A DNA stretch of 64,000 nucleotides, from contig CM074859.1 in the NCBI GenBank assembly GCA_037501455.1, positions 93,389,894-93,453,893 of the forward strand, in the 5' to 3' direction. This document shows, in pieces, positions 44,791 through 56,237 of the stretch (position 1 is the stretch's first letter; the number at the start of each line of letters is the position of its first letter). This stretch comes from Lantana camara (lineage: Eukaryota > Streptophyta > Magnoliopsida > Lamiales > Verbenaceae). The position numbers were made by a program, and so were the translations under genes. The notes below the pieces were generated by a model, which saw only the letters and a program-made list of their open reading frames with translations, searched no databases and had not been told where the DNA came from.

Positions 44791-47479
44791 TGTAGCACCC
44801 TAAACCCCAAGGCGCCACATCCCCCGCACTGTAGCCTCGATCCACGCATGAAATGGGCCGTTCATACATAAACCAAGACCACAGCGAACGGGTGACAATA
44901 AAACGACGCTCTAGGCGGGACACTCTCCCCAACATAATCAACCCCACATGAATAGAAAAGCGGAAGCAATAAAGTCATTCATATATATATATAGGTACCA
45001 TATTTATTACATAGATACATATAGGTACCAATTAGCTATCACTACATTATCATATCTCAATAATATACATCAGTACGTATCCAAAATGTGTCAATCGTGA
45101 ACATAACATGATATCCGATCTAATATGTACATGAAAGGTGCAACACTAGACCCGTGATAATGCAGAACTCGACCAACTCCCGCCTAGCACAACCACGCTC
45201 AAAAGGTACCTGAAAAGTGAAGCATCAGTCTACCGAAGACTGAGTGAGGGGCAATAGAATATATATCACACATCACATGCAAGTTGTAGCCTCGGGTGAA
45301 GGCTTTAGTATAAAATAGAATAGATATATAATTCAATAAGTTTAATCTTTGCCCGAGATTACAACCAACCATCTTAACACGTTTATTTAATCATGCTTGT
45401 CAATATCATGAACATGTGGCCCCGGCGAGCAAGGGCAATCTCCAACCGAACTCCCAATCGTGAACAATACGTGATCATGCTTGCTTGCTTGATAAATAAG
45501 TGATCATGCAATATAATTTAGTGCTCACATAGACAATTTCATTCTTGAAAACATGCAATAACCCGAGGATAACCCGACATTCCGGATTAATCCCCAGTCT
45601 CCTTCTTCCTCCGGGTGATAGCGAGTTTGCAAGGCTCGACTATCCACGACATGGTGTGTGTAGAGGACATGACCCTCTAGACACGGAACTCCTTCCACCA
45701 CTAATCTCCTAGTGGCTTCGGGGTTGATCCCAACAATGTGAGGATAATTCAGGAGTTACCCGTCAGCCCTTGCTTTCCCGGTTGGCTCAAGAATTACCCT
45801 CGGGCCCACGTGCAATCATGTACTCGCCAACATGCATTGAAAATCATTACAATCGATACATTCTTGCTTGAAACATTTATTACTTTTGAAAACGTTTATA
45901 AATATCATAGGTTTTGGCCGAAAACGAGCACATAGGGGTGGTAGGGTTAGTTTTACCAAGACAAAACCTCACCTGACTTGCAAAATAAAATAAAGACGCG
46001 TTCTAAGGAGCTTGCTCCTCGTCCACGGCCTCGTGACCTGTGCAAATACGACATATGAACATGAGACATGAACTAAAATGGCCAAAATATGACGAACGGC
46101 GAAAACGTGTCGAGACGACCTCGAAAATGCAATGTGGTATTATAACTTTTGGTTTCACATCATATTAGCACATATTATAGCAATTCGGGGTCAAAGAAGT
46201 CGTCGGATCGAGGGGTCATTTTCGTAATTTTATGCAGTGAATTTTACACTGCATTACAGGTGGGAACGGTCGTTCCCGTTCCCTTTGAAAAATGGGGAAC
46301 GGTCGTTCCCAAAGGTTCCCCAAAACGCACCCGCGTTTCTTCCCCTTAAAAGCGCGCCTTTGAGCTGGGAACGGCCCTTCCGGCGCAAGGCCAAAATGGG
46401 AACGGCCGTTCCCATGCTCGGCCGCTTACATTTTGAAAAGAAAAGGGGAACGCCCGTTCCCACCAAGCCTTGAGGTTGGGAACGGTCGTTCCCTGCTTCT
46501 GCAACTGAAAAACAGAGCAGAAACAGGGGAAGCTCTCGGGAAGAAACAACAAAGCTACCATAATTCATTTTTTGGACCCCAAAAGCTATAATTTATGGAA
46601 ATATGATGCATACACATTCAATACATGATAATATAATACTTAGACACCTAAAACATGCTATACCAACAAGATTTCATGCTTTCAAGTTCATGATCAAACT
46701 TGATCATTCAAGCCATATATATTCCATTTTTCAAGCTAAAATTCATGCAATAATTCATGAAATAATCATTCAATCATGCTTTGCACAACTAGGAACACAT
46801 CTAGCACATTAAACTCAAACCCTAGCTATCCCATGTATGATCAAGAAGCATGGATTCATGCCAAACCAACCTTGAAGCTAAGAAATGGATGAAGAAAAAG
46901 ATGATGATGATGATGATTTCCAATTCCTTGCAAAACTTCTTGAAATCTTGATGATTGATAGCAATTTATCTTCTTCCCTTTCCTTTCTTTGAATACCGAG
47001 AGAGATGGATATGTTTGGCAAATATTTTTGGTTGAAAAATGATCAAGAAGGTGGGAGAAGAGATGATATCGATACATTCCCTTCTTGGTTTGAGTGAATT
47101 ATGCCAAATTGCTAATCAATCCATGAAGTCTTAAAGTTAAGCAATTAGGTATGCCACAATTTAAAATATAATCAATTTGGTCCTGAGAAATCATGCAATT
47201 AAGTCCCTAAGATTTTAGAAATTGTTTAACTAGGGACGATTCGGTAATTTTATCACTCTCGGTAATTGATTTCATGCAATAATTATTTTTTCGTGTCATG
47301 AAATAATATTTCAATGATATGAAATCAAATAATTGATATAAATAATGTTTCATGAATTTTGTGAAAATATGAAATGCCACGTAAGAATATTATGAAATTA
47401 AAAGAAATAAAAATAAAACCTACGCTCAAAACACACACGTGGCGTGCTTACCTGCTCATCCGGAAACCGGGGCGTTACA
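44791..47479 (-). repeat. Tekay element 5' LTR
   Basis: 2689 bp, carrying the promoter side of the element. The palindrome cluster is at 46262-46493. Confidence 0.95.
46262..46493. repeat. Cluster of six palindromes (5' LTR)
   Basis: Copy of the cluster at 38750-38981, offset by 7512 bp, same sequence. Confidence 0.92.
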
Positions 47480-47484
47480 CCTAA

Positions 47485-47660
47485 GATCCTTGGATTTGAG
47501 ACCTAACTAGTGCAGCGGACAAATTCCAAAAGAAATTGCAAAATTTTTTAAATTAGAAATGTTGAACCTTCGGCTCAGATTACAAAGGAGACTGGAAAAA
47601 TTGTGGGAAAAGATCGTTGTAATTCATGTGACTTCTATAGAGTACTGACCAAGATTACAC
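47485..47660 (+). pseudogene. LRR relic, copy 5, right part
   Basis: Continues copy 5 after the Tekay element: CTAAGATCCTTGGATTTGAG and downstream LRR-like sequence. Joining at CCTAA matches the uninterrupted copies. Confidence 0.7.
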
Positions 47661-48191
47661 CACTAGTAATTTGAAAAGTGTTTCACGTGGAGTGGTGGTG
47701 CACTTTTCTAGTATAGATAAGTGGGTTTGTTATATTTTAATTCTTTACTGAAATATTTCGAAAATAGTCTACACATGGAATGTATGTGCACTTGTCTTTT
47801 ATACTAATATTTGGATATTTCTTTATAGGCTAAAACTTTTATCTTCACCATTACATATTCTCATTATCCTATGTTAATTTGAAGAGATGAAATGTATAAA
47901 TAGATAGTTTGTTATGTTATATTATTTCTCGAGATACTTTAAAAATAGTATGCACGTGCACTTTTCTAGTATACTAATATTTGAAAATATATATATAATT
48001 TTTCTCCCCCCCCCCCCCCCTTATGTTTGAAATGGTAACTGTGTTTTTATCATGTTGGAACATAGTGTTGAATTTGAAATACGAAATTTTTTATTTTTTA
48101 TTTTGAAAACGTAAAATAGACAGGTCTGAGGTCCATAGAGAAGAGAAAACACGAATTTGGAAAACAAGAGAGGTCTTTAAGAGGACAAAAT

Positions 48192-48420
48192 CATAGTATG
48201 AAAGCACATCATCAGAAGTTTAGAACCTCCTGCAACGGTATCCTTGGAGCTCTGGTGAGTTGTCCAAGACCTTCTTGTATATGTGACATTCAAATTTCAT
48301 CTTATTTTTATGAGCATGCTTGTTATGATTATGCCTACCAGTCATAGAGTCGAACGCCCTAGGTGTAGGCCTGCACAACAGACATGCTTTGATGCGTCTT
48401 TCCTCCACAAGGAGTTTTAC
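48192..48420 (-). pseudogene. C2H2 zinc-finger relic, copy 6 (best preserved)
   Basis: Open for 62 codons (48220-48408): a CLLC pair, a His-rich TGRHNHNKHAHKNK linker, then KFECHIYKKVLDNSPELQGY, where the second cysteine of the finger is tyrosine. The layout resembles a plant C2H2 (ZAT-type) protein with FxCxxCxKxF, but the QALGGH core is lost. The identification is moderate; it could be another zinc-binding fold. Confidence 0.5.
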
Positions 48421-48886
48421 CGTAGTTGCTACTCCTCCTCCTCAACCTGATTACCAGGCTGCAACATTGCTATCAATTGATCTGAGTATCGATAAAAGGC
48501 TAAACTATGTAGAAAGAGTGAAATATGGAAGTTTATTATAGTTTATTGTGGATGATTATTATGGTTTCTTGTGATGTGGATATTTGTTATGGTTTCTTAA
48601 TTTGGTACAAATGTATAGACCAAAGGGTCAGAGGCAAATTAATGTTTAGCCATATATAAACATTGAACTGACTTGTTAATTTCCTTGAAGTTATGTGCAT
48701 TGACTTTTTAATTTCCGTAATCACCTTATGTGTTATTGTTATCTTTTATTTAATAATATATAGTTAGATATTGTTTGAGTTGATTATGTATCATCTCTTT
48801 ATAAATCTCTTTTTATAGCTTGTGCACTTAATCGTAACACATTACATTTCAAAACTACATTATCACCATAGAAATCGAACTCGCTC

Positions 48887-49215
48887 ATGGCCACATCCAT
48901 ATTCCCAATGCACTTTTTTATCTACTCTCTTGCCCTTACTTATAGTCCAGTCATTACTAATATTGAAACAGATAAAGATGCCTTACTTGCATTGAAAGCT
49001 CATATCAAAATATATTATTTTCATTTGCTGAAACATAACTGGACCACAAAATTTTTGTTTGCGGATGGATAAGTATCTCGTATGGCCTTTTCCACAGTAG
49101 AGTGGCATAATGAAATATTACAGAAATGGGACTTCTTTGCATACTTCTACCTGAAATTGGAATATTTCATTTGTTAATTTTTTAGGACTGGTTTTAAATA
49201 ATTTTTTAGGAATGG
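48887..49215 (+). pseudogene. LRR receptor-kinase relic, copy 6
   Basis: 61 codons from a MATSIFPMHFFIYSLAL start, through TNIETDKDALLALKAHI, ending at a premature stop after FADG. Little LRR sequence remains before the next unit begins near 49215. Confidence 0.7.
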
Positions 49216-49231
49216 TTTATAAGAGGACAAA

Positions 49232-49408
49232 ATCATAGTATGGAAGCACATCATCAGAAATTTAAAAACCTCCTGCAATGGTATCCCTTGGAGCTCTGGT
49301 GAGCTGTCGAAGACCTTCTTGGATATGTGACATTCAATTCTATCTTCTTTTCGTAAGCAAACTTGTTATAATTATGCCTACCAGTCATAGTGTCGAACGC
49401 CCTAGATG
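49232..49408 (-). pseudogene. C2H2 zinc-finger relic, copy 7 (truncated)
   Basis: Same relic, cut off near 49408 where Tat-like gypsy protease sequence begins. Confidence 0.45.
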
Positions 49409-50015
49409 TAGGGTCGAGTAAAAGATAATATTAGTCGAGCTTCCATTATTGATAAGGGTTTTTGATACATCAAAATTAGCAACGTCTAACATGACCACCA
49501 TCGGACAACTAGGCATTTTGCCCTCCCATGGTGGACCATCGACTAGATCCCTATCGCTAAATGTGGTCTCTTTCTCGACCCACTTCTCCTTTTGCTCGAT
49601 CTTCATCACCTCCCTTTGAGGCGCTTCCAGACAATCTTCGAGTTACCACCTGTAGGGTCCCCAGCTATCATCTCAATTTGACCAAGACGGGGCAAATTAT
49701 ACGTGTCCCTCTCGGTCGGCTGCTTCGTCTCTCGGTGTCGCCGGGGGGGGAGGGGGGAAGGGGAGCTACGATCATCCCTTTCATCGGCTCATACGGCTAG
49801 ATCGTCCAACCTCTTCACAAATTCTTACAGATGGCCCCCTTTGATCAACCTCTCAATCTCATATTTCAGGGCAATGCATTCGAAGGTGTTGTGCCCAGTC
49901 TGTCGATGGAAGTTGCAGTACTTCCCTGAGTCTCAAGTCTTTTGTGTCTCCTTTATGGGTTTGGGAGCCTTGAAGAGCTTCTTCTTGGAGAGATTATAGA
50001 TCTCCTCGATCGACC
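49409..50015 (-). pseudogene. Tat-like gypsy gag C-terminus and protease remnant
   Basis: The minus strand contains a degenerate gag zinc region (YCNFHRQTGHNTFECIALKY, C-x2-H...H...C) with a nearby stop, then protease-like sequence in which the active-site triad reads NNGSS where DSGSS is usual. Typical of Tat/Athila-type Ty3/gypsy gag-pro, decayed. Its gag N-terminus lies at 56238-57350, and about 150 or more residues between the two are missing. Confidence 0.7.
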
Positions 50016-50374
50016 TGTTAGGGGGGTGTAGTGCTTCTTCGTCCGGATTGAGCCTTAGAATTAATTCTCTAATTAATTCTAATGATCCTTTATAATTAAT
50101 TCTCCAATGAATTGTTCTTGGGTTTTATAACCAATTTCCAATTAATTAGATCCGGGCTTTATAGTTAATTCTCCAATTAATTAACATATGGTTTAATTTC
50201 TCAATTAAACCATGCCCCCAAACTTGCTCACGTGTCACACATGTACTTTACACGTGTGGTCTCGTTTCGATCAATTATTTGATCTTTCAAACAATATCAC
50301 CAGTTCACGTGTGACCCTCTAGGTTCATTATTCAGTTAGCAGTAAGCCTAATTAGTTAATGTAGTTATTAATTA

Positions 50375-50599
50375 GGGATAAATACAGCCACCCCCTCATC
50401 CTTTGGGGGCATGTGCACTTTCCCCCCCATGCTTCAAATCGGTGCACATTGCCCCCTAACCTTTGCAAAATGGAGCACTTTACCCCTTTCTAACAATTCC
50501 GGCGGAATATTCCGGGTATATTCCGAGTGGCATCAGCCACGTGATTTAAGCGTGAGGTTCCCAAGGGTGTTTTCGTCAATTCAGGAAGCATCAGTCATT
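50375..50599 (+). repeat. MULE left terminal inverted repeat
   Basis: 225 bp. Contains a nested near-palindrome around 50510-50535 (CCGGCGGAATATTCCGGG) and a CACGTG element at about 50538; both are duplicated in the right arm. Promoters for the two outward-starting genes probably lie in these arms (inference). Confidence 0.93.
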
Positions 50600-50655
50600 T
50601 CCCCTTAATGTCGTTCAATGTTTTTAGACTTGTACCCTAATTTCTCATTTCAAGT

Positions 50656-51104
50656 TTGGAGAAGGCATCAACCATGGACAGAGGCGATGATGGCAATTGC
50701 TACTGTGGAAGGCACGCTGTTCAAAGAACATCGTGGACGGACTTGAATCCTGGAAGGCGGTATATTTCTTGCGAGAATTTTTGGGTAAGATCATTACTAA
50801 AAAAATTTTTCTTTCTCAAATCCATCTCATCCCAAATCTGAATTTCCCATTCTTTCTCAAACATTGGTAGTCTCAAGGTGGATGCAATTTCTTCGTTTGG
50901 AGTGACCCACCAATGTGCGAGCGTTCGAGGCAGATCATACCAGGGTTGCTTAGGAAAATCAACAGCCTTGAAGCCGAGAAGGAGCAAAGAATGAATGACA
51001 TTGATGCTGAAAATGAGCAAAGAAAGATTGGAAAAGGCTTACCTGTTTCCCTAGTTGTGTGGGTTCTTGTAATTGCTGTTCTGTTTTATATGGTTTTTAT
51101 GTAG
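50656..51104 (+). CDS. GRF-type zinc-finger, membrane-anchored protein carried by the MULE
   Basis: Proposed two exons: 50656-50784 and 50871-51104 (intron 50785-50870, GT...AG), giving 120 residues. The splice fuses SCENFW to SQGGCNFF and thereby completes a GRF finger: C15-x-C17-G, LNPGRR, C39 and C48, then FFVW and D55. A charged heptad-like stretch follows (about 75-95) and a C-terminal hydrophobic segment (VVWVLVIAVLFYMVF), predicting a tail-anchored protein. An alternative start is the second ATG at 50674. It starts just inside the left inverted repeat and converges on the transposase. The same layout is seen in the gene at 7355-7669. Role unknown; GRF fingers bind nucleic acid in some known proteins, so a part in transposition or host interaction is only a hypothesis. 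Confidence 0.8.
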
Positions 51105-51414
51105 GCAATTTGTATCTTGTTTAGATATGATGCAATCTTTTTTTGTTTAGACTTATAGTCTAAATCAGCTTGGTGTATCTACTGTTGTAATGTACCTCTT
51201 CCATGATATGAATATGAAAATTGTAATGCAAATTGGGCCATCAGTATGTATGTAAATAGACATTCCATTGCCATTGACTAAGCATGTTTATGTATAGCAG
51301 GAAACTAACAACCACAGGTTTATGGACAAAAACATGGGAATAAACTGTTCTCCAACCCAAAAGATCTATCTACACAACATGCTCAAAGACAAAAAAACCA
51401 TTTACAATCAACAA

Positions 51415-54400
51415 CTAGTAAAGCTTCTTCTTTGATTGTCCAGGTGGCTTGAATTTTGAGGCATAAGTTTTCCTAGTTGGTGTTCTTGATGGAGCATTTG
51501 GTTTAGACTTTGAGGTGCTTGCATTGTTTGATGAAGCTCCAGTTTTCTTCCTGCGTGGAGTTAGCTTTTTTGCAGGCTGTGTGGTTGATCTTTGGCTTGT
51601 AATCACGTGGTCACCTTGTTGCTGAGTTTGAAGTGACACTGAACTTCTGGTAACTCTCTTCGTGGGCACGAAGCATGTTTGTGTAGATGCAGCAGAGGGC
51701 CTCTTCTTTGGGACCTAATATAAAAACAAAGATCAAAAAATTGAATTGGATACCGACACATGAACTTTAAACTAGCACTCACCTTTTTCTTTGATCTTGA
51801 TGGTCCCGGTGGTACTTCTAATCTCTCTGGGATGTTTTGATTCTTGGGGTTTTGATTGCAACCTCGTTTATTGTGGCCTGCAGTACCACACAATTTGCAT
51901 TTGATAATTAGTCCTTGCTTTCCTAAACGTCCAGAATGCTGTCCAACTCCAGATAGCCTTTTTAGCTTCTTCTTTGCCCTTTCCTCTGCAATTTCCTCTG
52001 TCCTTTTTCTTCTTTTTTGGTGTTTTGGTCTTCCAGGTAATATTTCTTTGACAGGGGGGTGTAGTTTCTTCAAGACAGTTGGCCACTCATCAGGTCCATT
52101 CAATGGAACCATGAGATGACTGTACACCCTCATGAAAGTTTCCTTTTTGTAGCATTCGTTAACATAATCCTCTGCATCCTTATGCATGAACCATATCGAA
52201 GATATGGCATGTGGGCAGGGTATGCCTGATAACTGCCATGCCCTACATCCACATGTTTTCTCACCCAAATGTACCTTGAATTTGTCTCCAAAACAACCAA
52301 TAACATCAAACTGGTCATGCCCATTCCAATGCGCCATGTAATTCATACTTTTTTTTTTGTTTTCTTCCAATATCTTGTCTATGTTTGGGCATATTTCTAA
52401 GTTATGATTTCTCATTTCATCCCTCTTAACATAAATGCGCTTCATCAGTGTCATTCTAATACTTTCTAGCATATCAATAATGGATATACCCCTAGCCTTA
52501 ACAATCAAAGCATTAAAACTCTCACAGAAATTATTCAACAACAAATCACAATTAGAGAAGCACCTGAAGTATGATCTTGACCAATGTGCAGCTGGTCTCT
52601 TGGCAAGCCATTTAAAAGCTTCTAAATCCCTATCTCTTAAATCCTTCATGATGGTCTCAAACTCTGAAATCCTTGTTGCTTTTGCAGCCCTCCAAACAAT
52701 CTGTTTCAATGCTAATCCCTTGTGTGAAACTTTGAAATTATTGTATAAGTGCATGACACAAAACCTGTGCTCACAGTTTGGAAGCAAAGAGTCAACTGCA
52801 TCAATGATACCTTTCTGTTTATCTGACATAATTACCCAGTCAGAGTGATCAGCTCTTATCCCTAAATCATTCATTAGCAACTCCAAGAACCACTTCCATG
52901 TAGCACTCTTTTCCTTCTCAACTATTGCATAAGCAAATGGGTAGATACAGTCATTAGGATCAACACCAACAGCTACTAATAATATCCAACCACACTCAGT
53001 TTTAAGGTGACATCCATCCAGGCAAATGACAGGTCTACACCCATCCAACAACCCTTTCTTTAATGGACCCCAACAAATGTAAAGTCTCTTGAACACATCT
53101 TCACCATTCTCTACTTTTGTTTTAAGTTTTACAGTTGTATCAGGACTGCTCTTAACTATCTCAGCTAAATAACTGTATAAATGAGAATACTGAGCAATTG
53201 TGGTACCTGCAGCCCATGCCTTTACCTTCTTCTTGGCTCTGTACATTTGAAATCTGCTGAATTGCAGTTGTTGCTCATGTTGTATTACTGTAACCATAGA
53301 AGAGACTGGCCACTTGGGATCACTGTTGATTTTGACCTTGTATTTCTCTGCAATCCATTTAGAGTTAGCAGTTGATACCTTCTCAACTCTTGCACACTTA
53401 TGTTGATCATGCAAGGTCTTAATTTGCATAGTGTTCTCTCCACATTTCAAAGAAGCAAAAAGGAACCAGGGACATTTTTCATCCTTGCAACCAACTCTGA
53501 TTCTATCTGGATCATTCTTAATCCATGTTATGTCTCTCCCATTGATTCTAGAATGTTGTCTGATGGCATCTCTGAGTATTTCAGTCTCTTCAAATAACAA
53601 GCCCAGCTCAAACTGTGGGTTTTCCATGTCAACCAAAGGATTGAAGACCCTGCAACCATCATGTCTTCTAACTGATGCGATGGATTTCCTTATTTTCCCC
53701 TGCTCTGTATTGTGAATCAATGACCATCCTTCTAAACCACCTGTGTTAACACCATGTTCAAACACTACCTCCTCATCACCTAAATGCTCATTGTCCACCA
53801 ACTGGTCAGAGTAGACAGAGTCATCGCCCAAAGACTGCTCATCATCACTTCCCCATTCATGCTCTGCTTCAATTACACCCTCAAGAAGGGGTTCTTGTTC
53901 ATCAGCAACTACCTGTTCAACTGTCTCTACATTTGGCTCAGAAGGTAATGAACTTTGTTCTGCATTTGAAGCATTATGCTCTTTCCCTTGCTCCACAATA
54001 GGCTCTTGAATTTCATTGCACGACTCTGCATTTACCCCTGTATTTTGGTCATTATGATCAGCTTCAGCTACAACAGGTGCATCATTCATTTCTCCAGCAA
54101 CAGCTTTACCTTTCTCGGCATACATCCTCTGTCTTATATCTTCATCCCCTGAGCTCTCCTCATTATCAAGAATGCCCAGAAATCCAAAAGGATCGTTCAC
54201 TTTGCCTATTTCCTCACCATCTTCACTAGAAGACTCAGATTCCTCAACTGGTATTGGATCACAGAAGACTCCAACCATCCTCTCATCATCAACATGATTC
54301 ACCAAATCCATTGCATCTACATCTCTTGATAGCAGTTTTACAGAGTAACATTCATTGATCCCACCAAAGCTATAATAGAAATTGGTGTCCCCCACTGATA

Positions 54401-54605
54401 CTCCAAACTTTTCGGCCATGGCATGAATCTCAATCATTGAGATCAGATCCTCACTACAGTAGTCGACATGTCCAAATGTGCCACCCACATAGACCTTGCA
54501 CCCTAAATTACAAATTTTACCACCATAATGCATGCGTATGGTGAACAAGTCAGAGTTTGCACCTACACAAAAACCCATCCCATACAAAAATTCAGTTATT
54601 GCCAT
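51415..54605 (-). CDS. MULE transposase (MuDR family)
   Basis: Proposed two exons, 54605-51783 and 51714-51415, with a 68-bp GT-AG intron, giving 1040 residues. N-terminal PB1-like domain (about 15-95), acidic linker (about 120-290), Mutator DNA-binding zinc domain (about 335-404, with C373, C378, H399/H402, C404), and MULE transposase core with D530 (LDGCHLK), D595 (MSDKQKG) and E695 (NNFCESFNAL). SWIM finger C785-x-C787...C797-x-H799; CCHC knuckle C903-C906-H911-C916; Lys/Arg/Ser-rich tail in exon 2. The family cuts and pastes elements with long inverted repeats and makes 9-bp duplications, as seen here. All catalytic and metal-binding residues are present. Without splicing, the frame would run into an unrelated tail, which supports the intron. 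Confidence 0.93.
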
Positions 54606-54988
54606 GGAAACACAAAATTGTTAAAATAAACTCACATATCACCAACATAGGAGACAATATTCATCAATTTTCACAACGCAGACCATAAAATAGTGTTTTA
54701 TGTACCACATGCATAAATAAAAATGATCTCATCCACCATACAGTCAAAAAATTCCGGATCTTTCCAAAATAAAAACAAAAATTTTGAAGTCTCTAACTCA
54801 CCGTACGCGGGAGCATTCTTCCCGGGCGGTATATCACCATTATCTTCGCGCACCCTCCACTCCATTCTCAGCGGGATGAATCGATTCACATGAAAGAAGA
54901 AGTTGAATGGGCAAAATGCTCTGTTCCTTAGTTTTAACCCTATGTAAATTGGGGGTTTTTACCATAGTGTTGTGTCAAGAGTGGCGGG

Positions 54989-55216
54989 AATGACTGATGC
55001 TTCCTGAATTGACGAAAACACCCTTGGGAACCTCACGCTTAAATCACGTGGCTGATGCCACTCGGAATATACCCGGAATATTCCGCCGGAATTGTTAGAA
55101 AGGGGTAAAGTGCTCCATTTTGCAAAGGTTAGGGGGCAATGTGCACCGATTTGAAGCATGGGGGGGGGGAAAGTGCACATGCCCCCAAAGGATGGGGGGG
55201 TGGCTGTATTTATCCC
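54989..55216 (-). repeat. MULE right terminal inverted repeat
   Basis: 228-bp inverted copy of 50375-50599; differences are mainly extra G/C residues in homopolymer runs. Confidence 0.93.
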
Positions 55217-56237
55217 TATTAATTAATTAGCTCATAGATCACACGATCGAAGTCTATCAATAGGTGTGTGACCCCTACCCGAATAACGAATTAGAACATT
55301 TCAATTATTGACATCCATTAGATACAATCTTCCTACCACTTCATCTCTTAATTAAAACCTAGGGCATGGGAATAATGAGAGCGCCATTAATCTCAATCTT
55401 AAAGCTAAGTTCATTTCATATCCATTTGATCTCAATCCAAGAAACACTTTTCTTGATGTCTAGATCCATTACCTCAGCTTAGGGTTTTAGAATAGCATAT
55501 GAACGACTTACGCAATAAGAGATCTTCTTGCTTTAAGAAAGTGTAGGTCCTTTATTCATTCTCACATGCCTACATATGCCACTTTTGTAACCCTAACACA
55601 AGTCAGAATTCAGGTGTCCCGAGCGATACCCTTTTAGACCTATATCTAAGATTACCTAGTTTGCTCACACGTGACATCAATGGAATCTCAAGTCAAAGGA
55701 TTAATAACTCACGTCATTGACATGTGAGATGTTTCCTAATCTGGAATTTTTCCCCTTCTAGAAGTGGAAACTTCGTTTCCCATTTAGGAATATTCTCGTA
55801 CTGGAGAACTCAGTGTACTCATTCTAATAATGAGCACCCTCGTGTATTGTGTACACATCAACTTATGCACTTTGCACCCCATGAAACTAGGTGATCCTTC
55901 TTATGGACACAATCCCACAAGCAAGTCTCAATCGAGCCTAATTGATACCCCCACTATTCGTTGGGCTCATCAACTTGGAGTAGCTTCTATTCCAAATTAA
56001 GTTAAGGTTATTTTATATGTCATTCACCTAATGACAAAGTCCCTCATAGCCTGATGGATTAGAGGAGTTCTAAACATGCGCACGTAATGAGAATCACACA
56101 TAACACGTAATTGCACATAAAGAAGTGTTTGCCTTTGATCAATATCATATATCTATTATTCAAAGATTGTCTGTGATATAAGGAAAGTTCCAAAATAGAT
56201 TACGTTGAATCGGCTTTTTAGGGTACTATTCCCAACA

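Larger units (their letters stand above)
37279..47479 (-). mobile_element. Intact young Tekay/Del-type Ty3/gypsy element
   Basis: 10,201 bp with two 2689-bp LTRs (TGTAGCACCC...CGGGGCGTTACA), flanked by CCTAA (37274-37278 and 47480-47484). It has a primer-binding site for initiator tRNA-Met, a polypurine tract and a single uninterrupted gag-pol frame with a C-terminal chromodomain-like region. I found one LTR difference (39786 G, 47298 A), so insertion was very recent. All parts for autonomous movement seem present. Confidence 0.95.
26256..49408. repeat. Tandem array of a composite ZF/LRR pseudogene unit
   Basis: Seven copies of one end and six of the other. The unit is about 1.75 kb without insertions. 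Anchors: CATAGTATGGAAGCACATCA at about 26295, 28038, 32885, 34142, 36213, 48191 and 49235; ATGGCCACATCC at 26993, 29103, 33580, 35159, 36916 and 48887. Each unit contains, in order, a C2H2 zinc-finger relic read on minus, a spacer, an LRR-receptor-kinase N-terminal relic read on plus, and a tail with CGTGCACTTTTCTAGTATA. The array was later split by a solo LTR, two MITEs and a Tekay element. Copy 3 lacks the tail and copy 7 is cut off at the gypsy junction near 49408. Confidence 0.85.
50375..55216 (-). mobile_element. Complete Mutator-like (MULE) DNA transposon, 4842 bp
   Basis: Long terminal inverted repeats (50375-50599 and 54989-55216, about 225 bp, differing mainly in homopolymer length) start GGGATAAATACAGCC. 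Flanked by the perfect 9-bp duplication TATTAATTA (50366-50374 and 55217-55225). Encodes a two-exon transposase on minus and a two-exon GRF-finger protein on plus, arranged tail to tail. Both frames look undamaged, so this may be an autonomous, recently active copy. Confidence 0.95.
50016..56237 (-). mobile_element. Truncated copia solo LTR (carrying the Mutator-like element)
   Basis: Diverged relative of the copia LTR at 15273: shared GTGACCCTCTAGG, TTAGCAGT..CCTAATTA, ACCTAGGGCATGGGAATAAT and the terminal AATCGGCTTTTTAGGGTACT. The right end is TATTCCCAACA at 56237. The left part before the Mutator-like insertion is only about 350 bp against about 930 bp in the intact LTR, and the bases flanking the two ends do not match, so the left end was probably removed by a deletion that also took the middle of the gypsy gag gene. 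Confidence 0.75.

Noticed and set aside
47998..48020. Long C run (about 15 bases)
   Set aside because: Homopolymer between tandem-unit modules; its length may be a sequencing effect and no function is implied.
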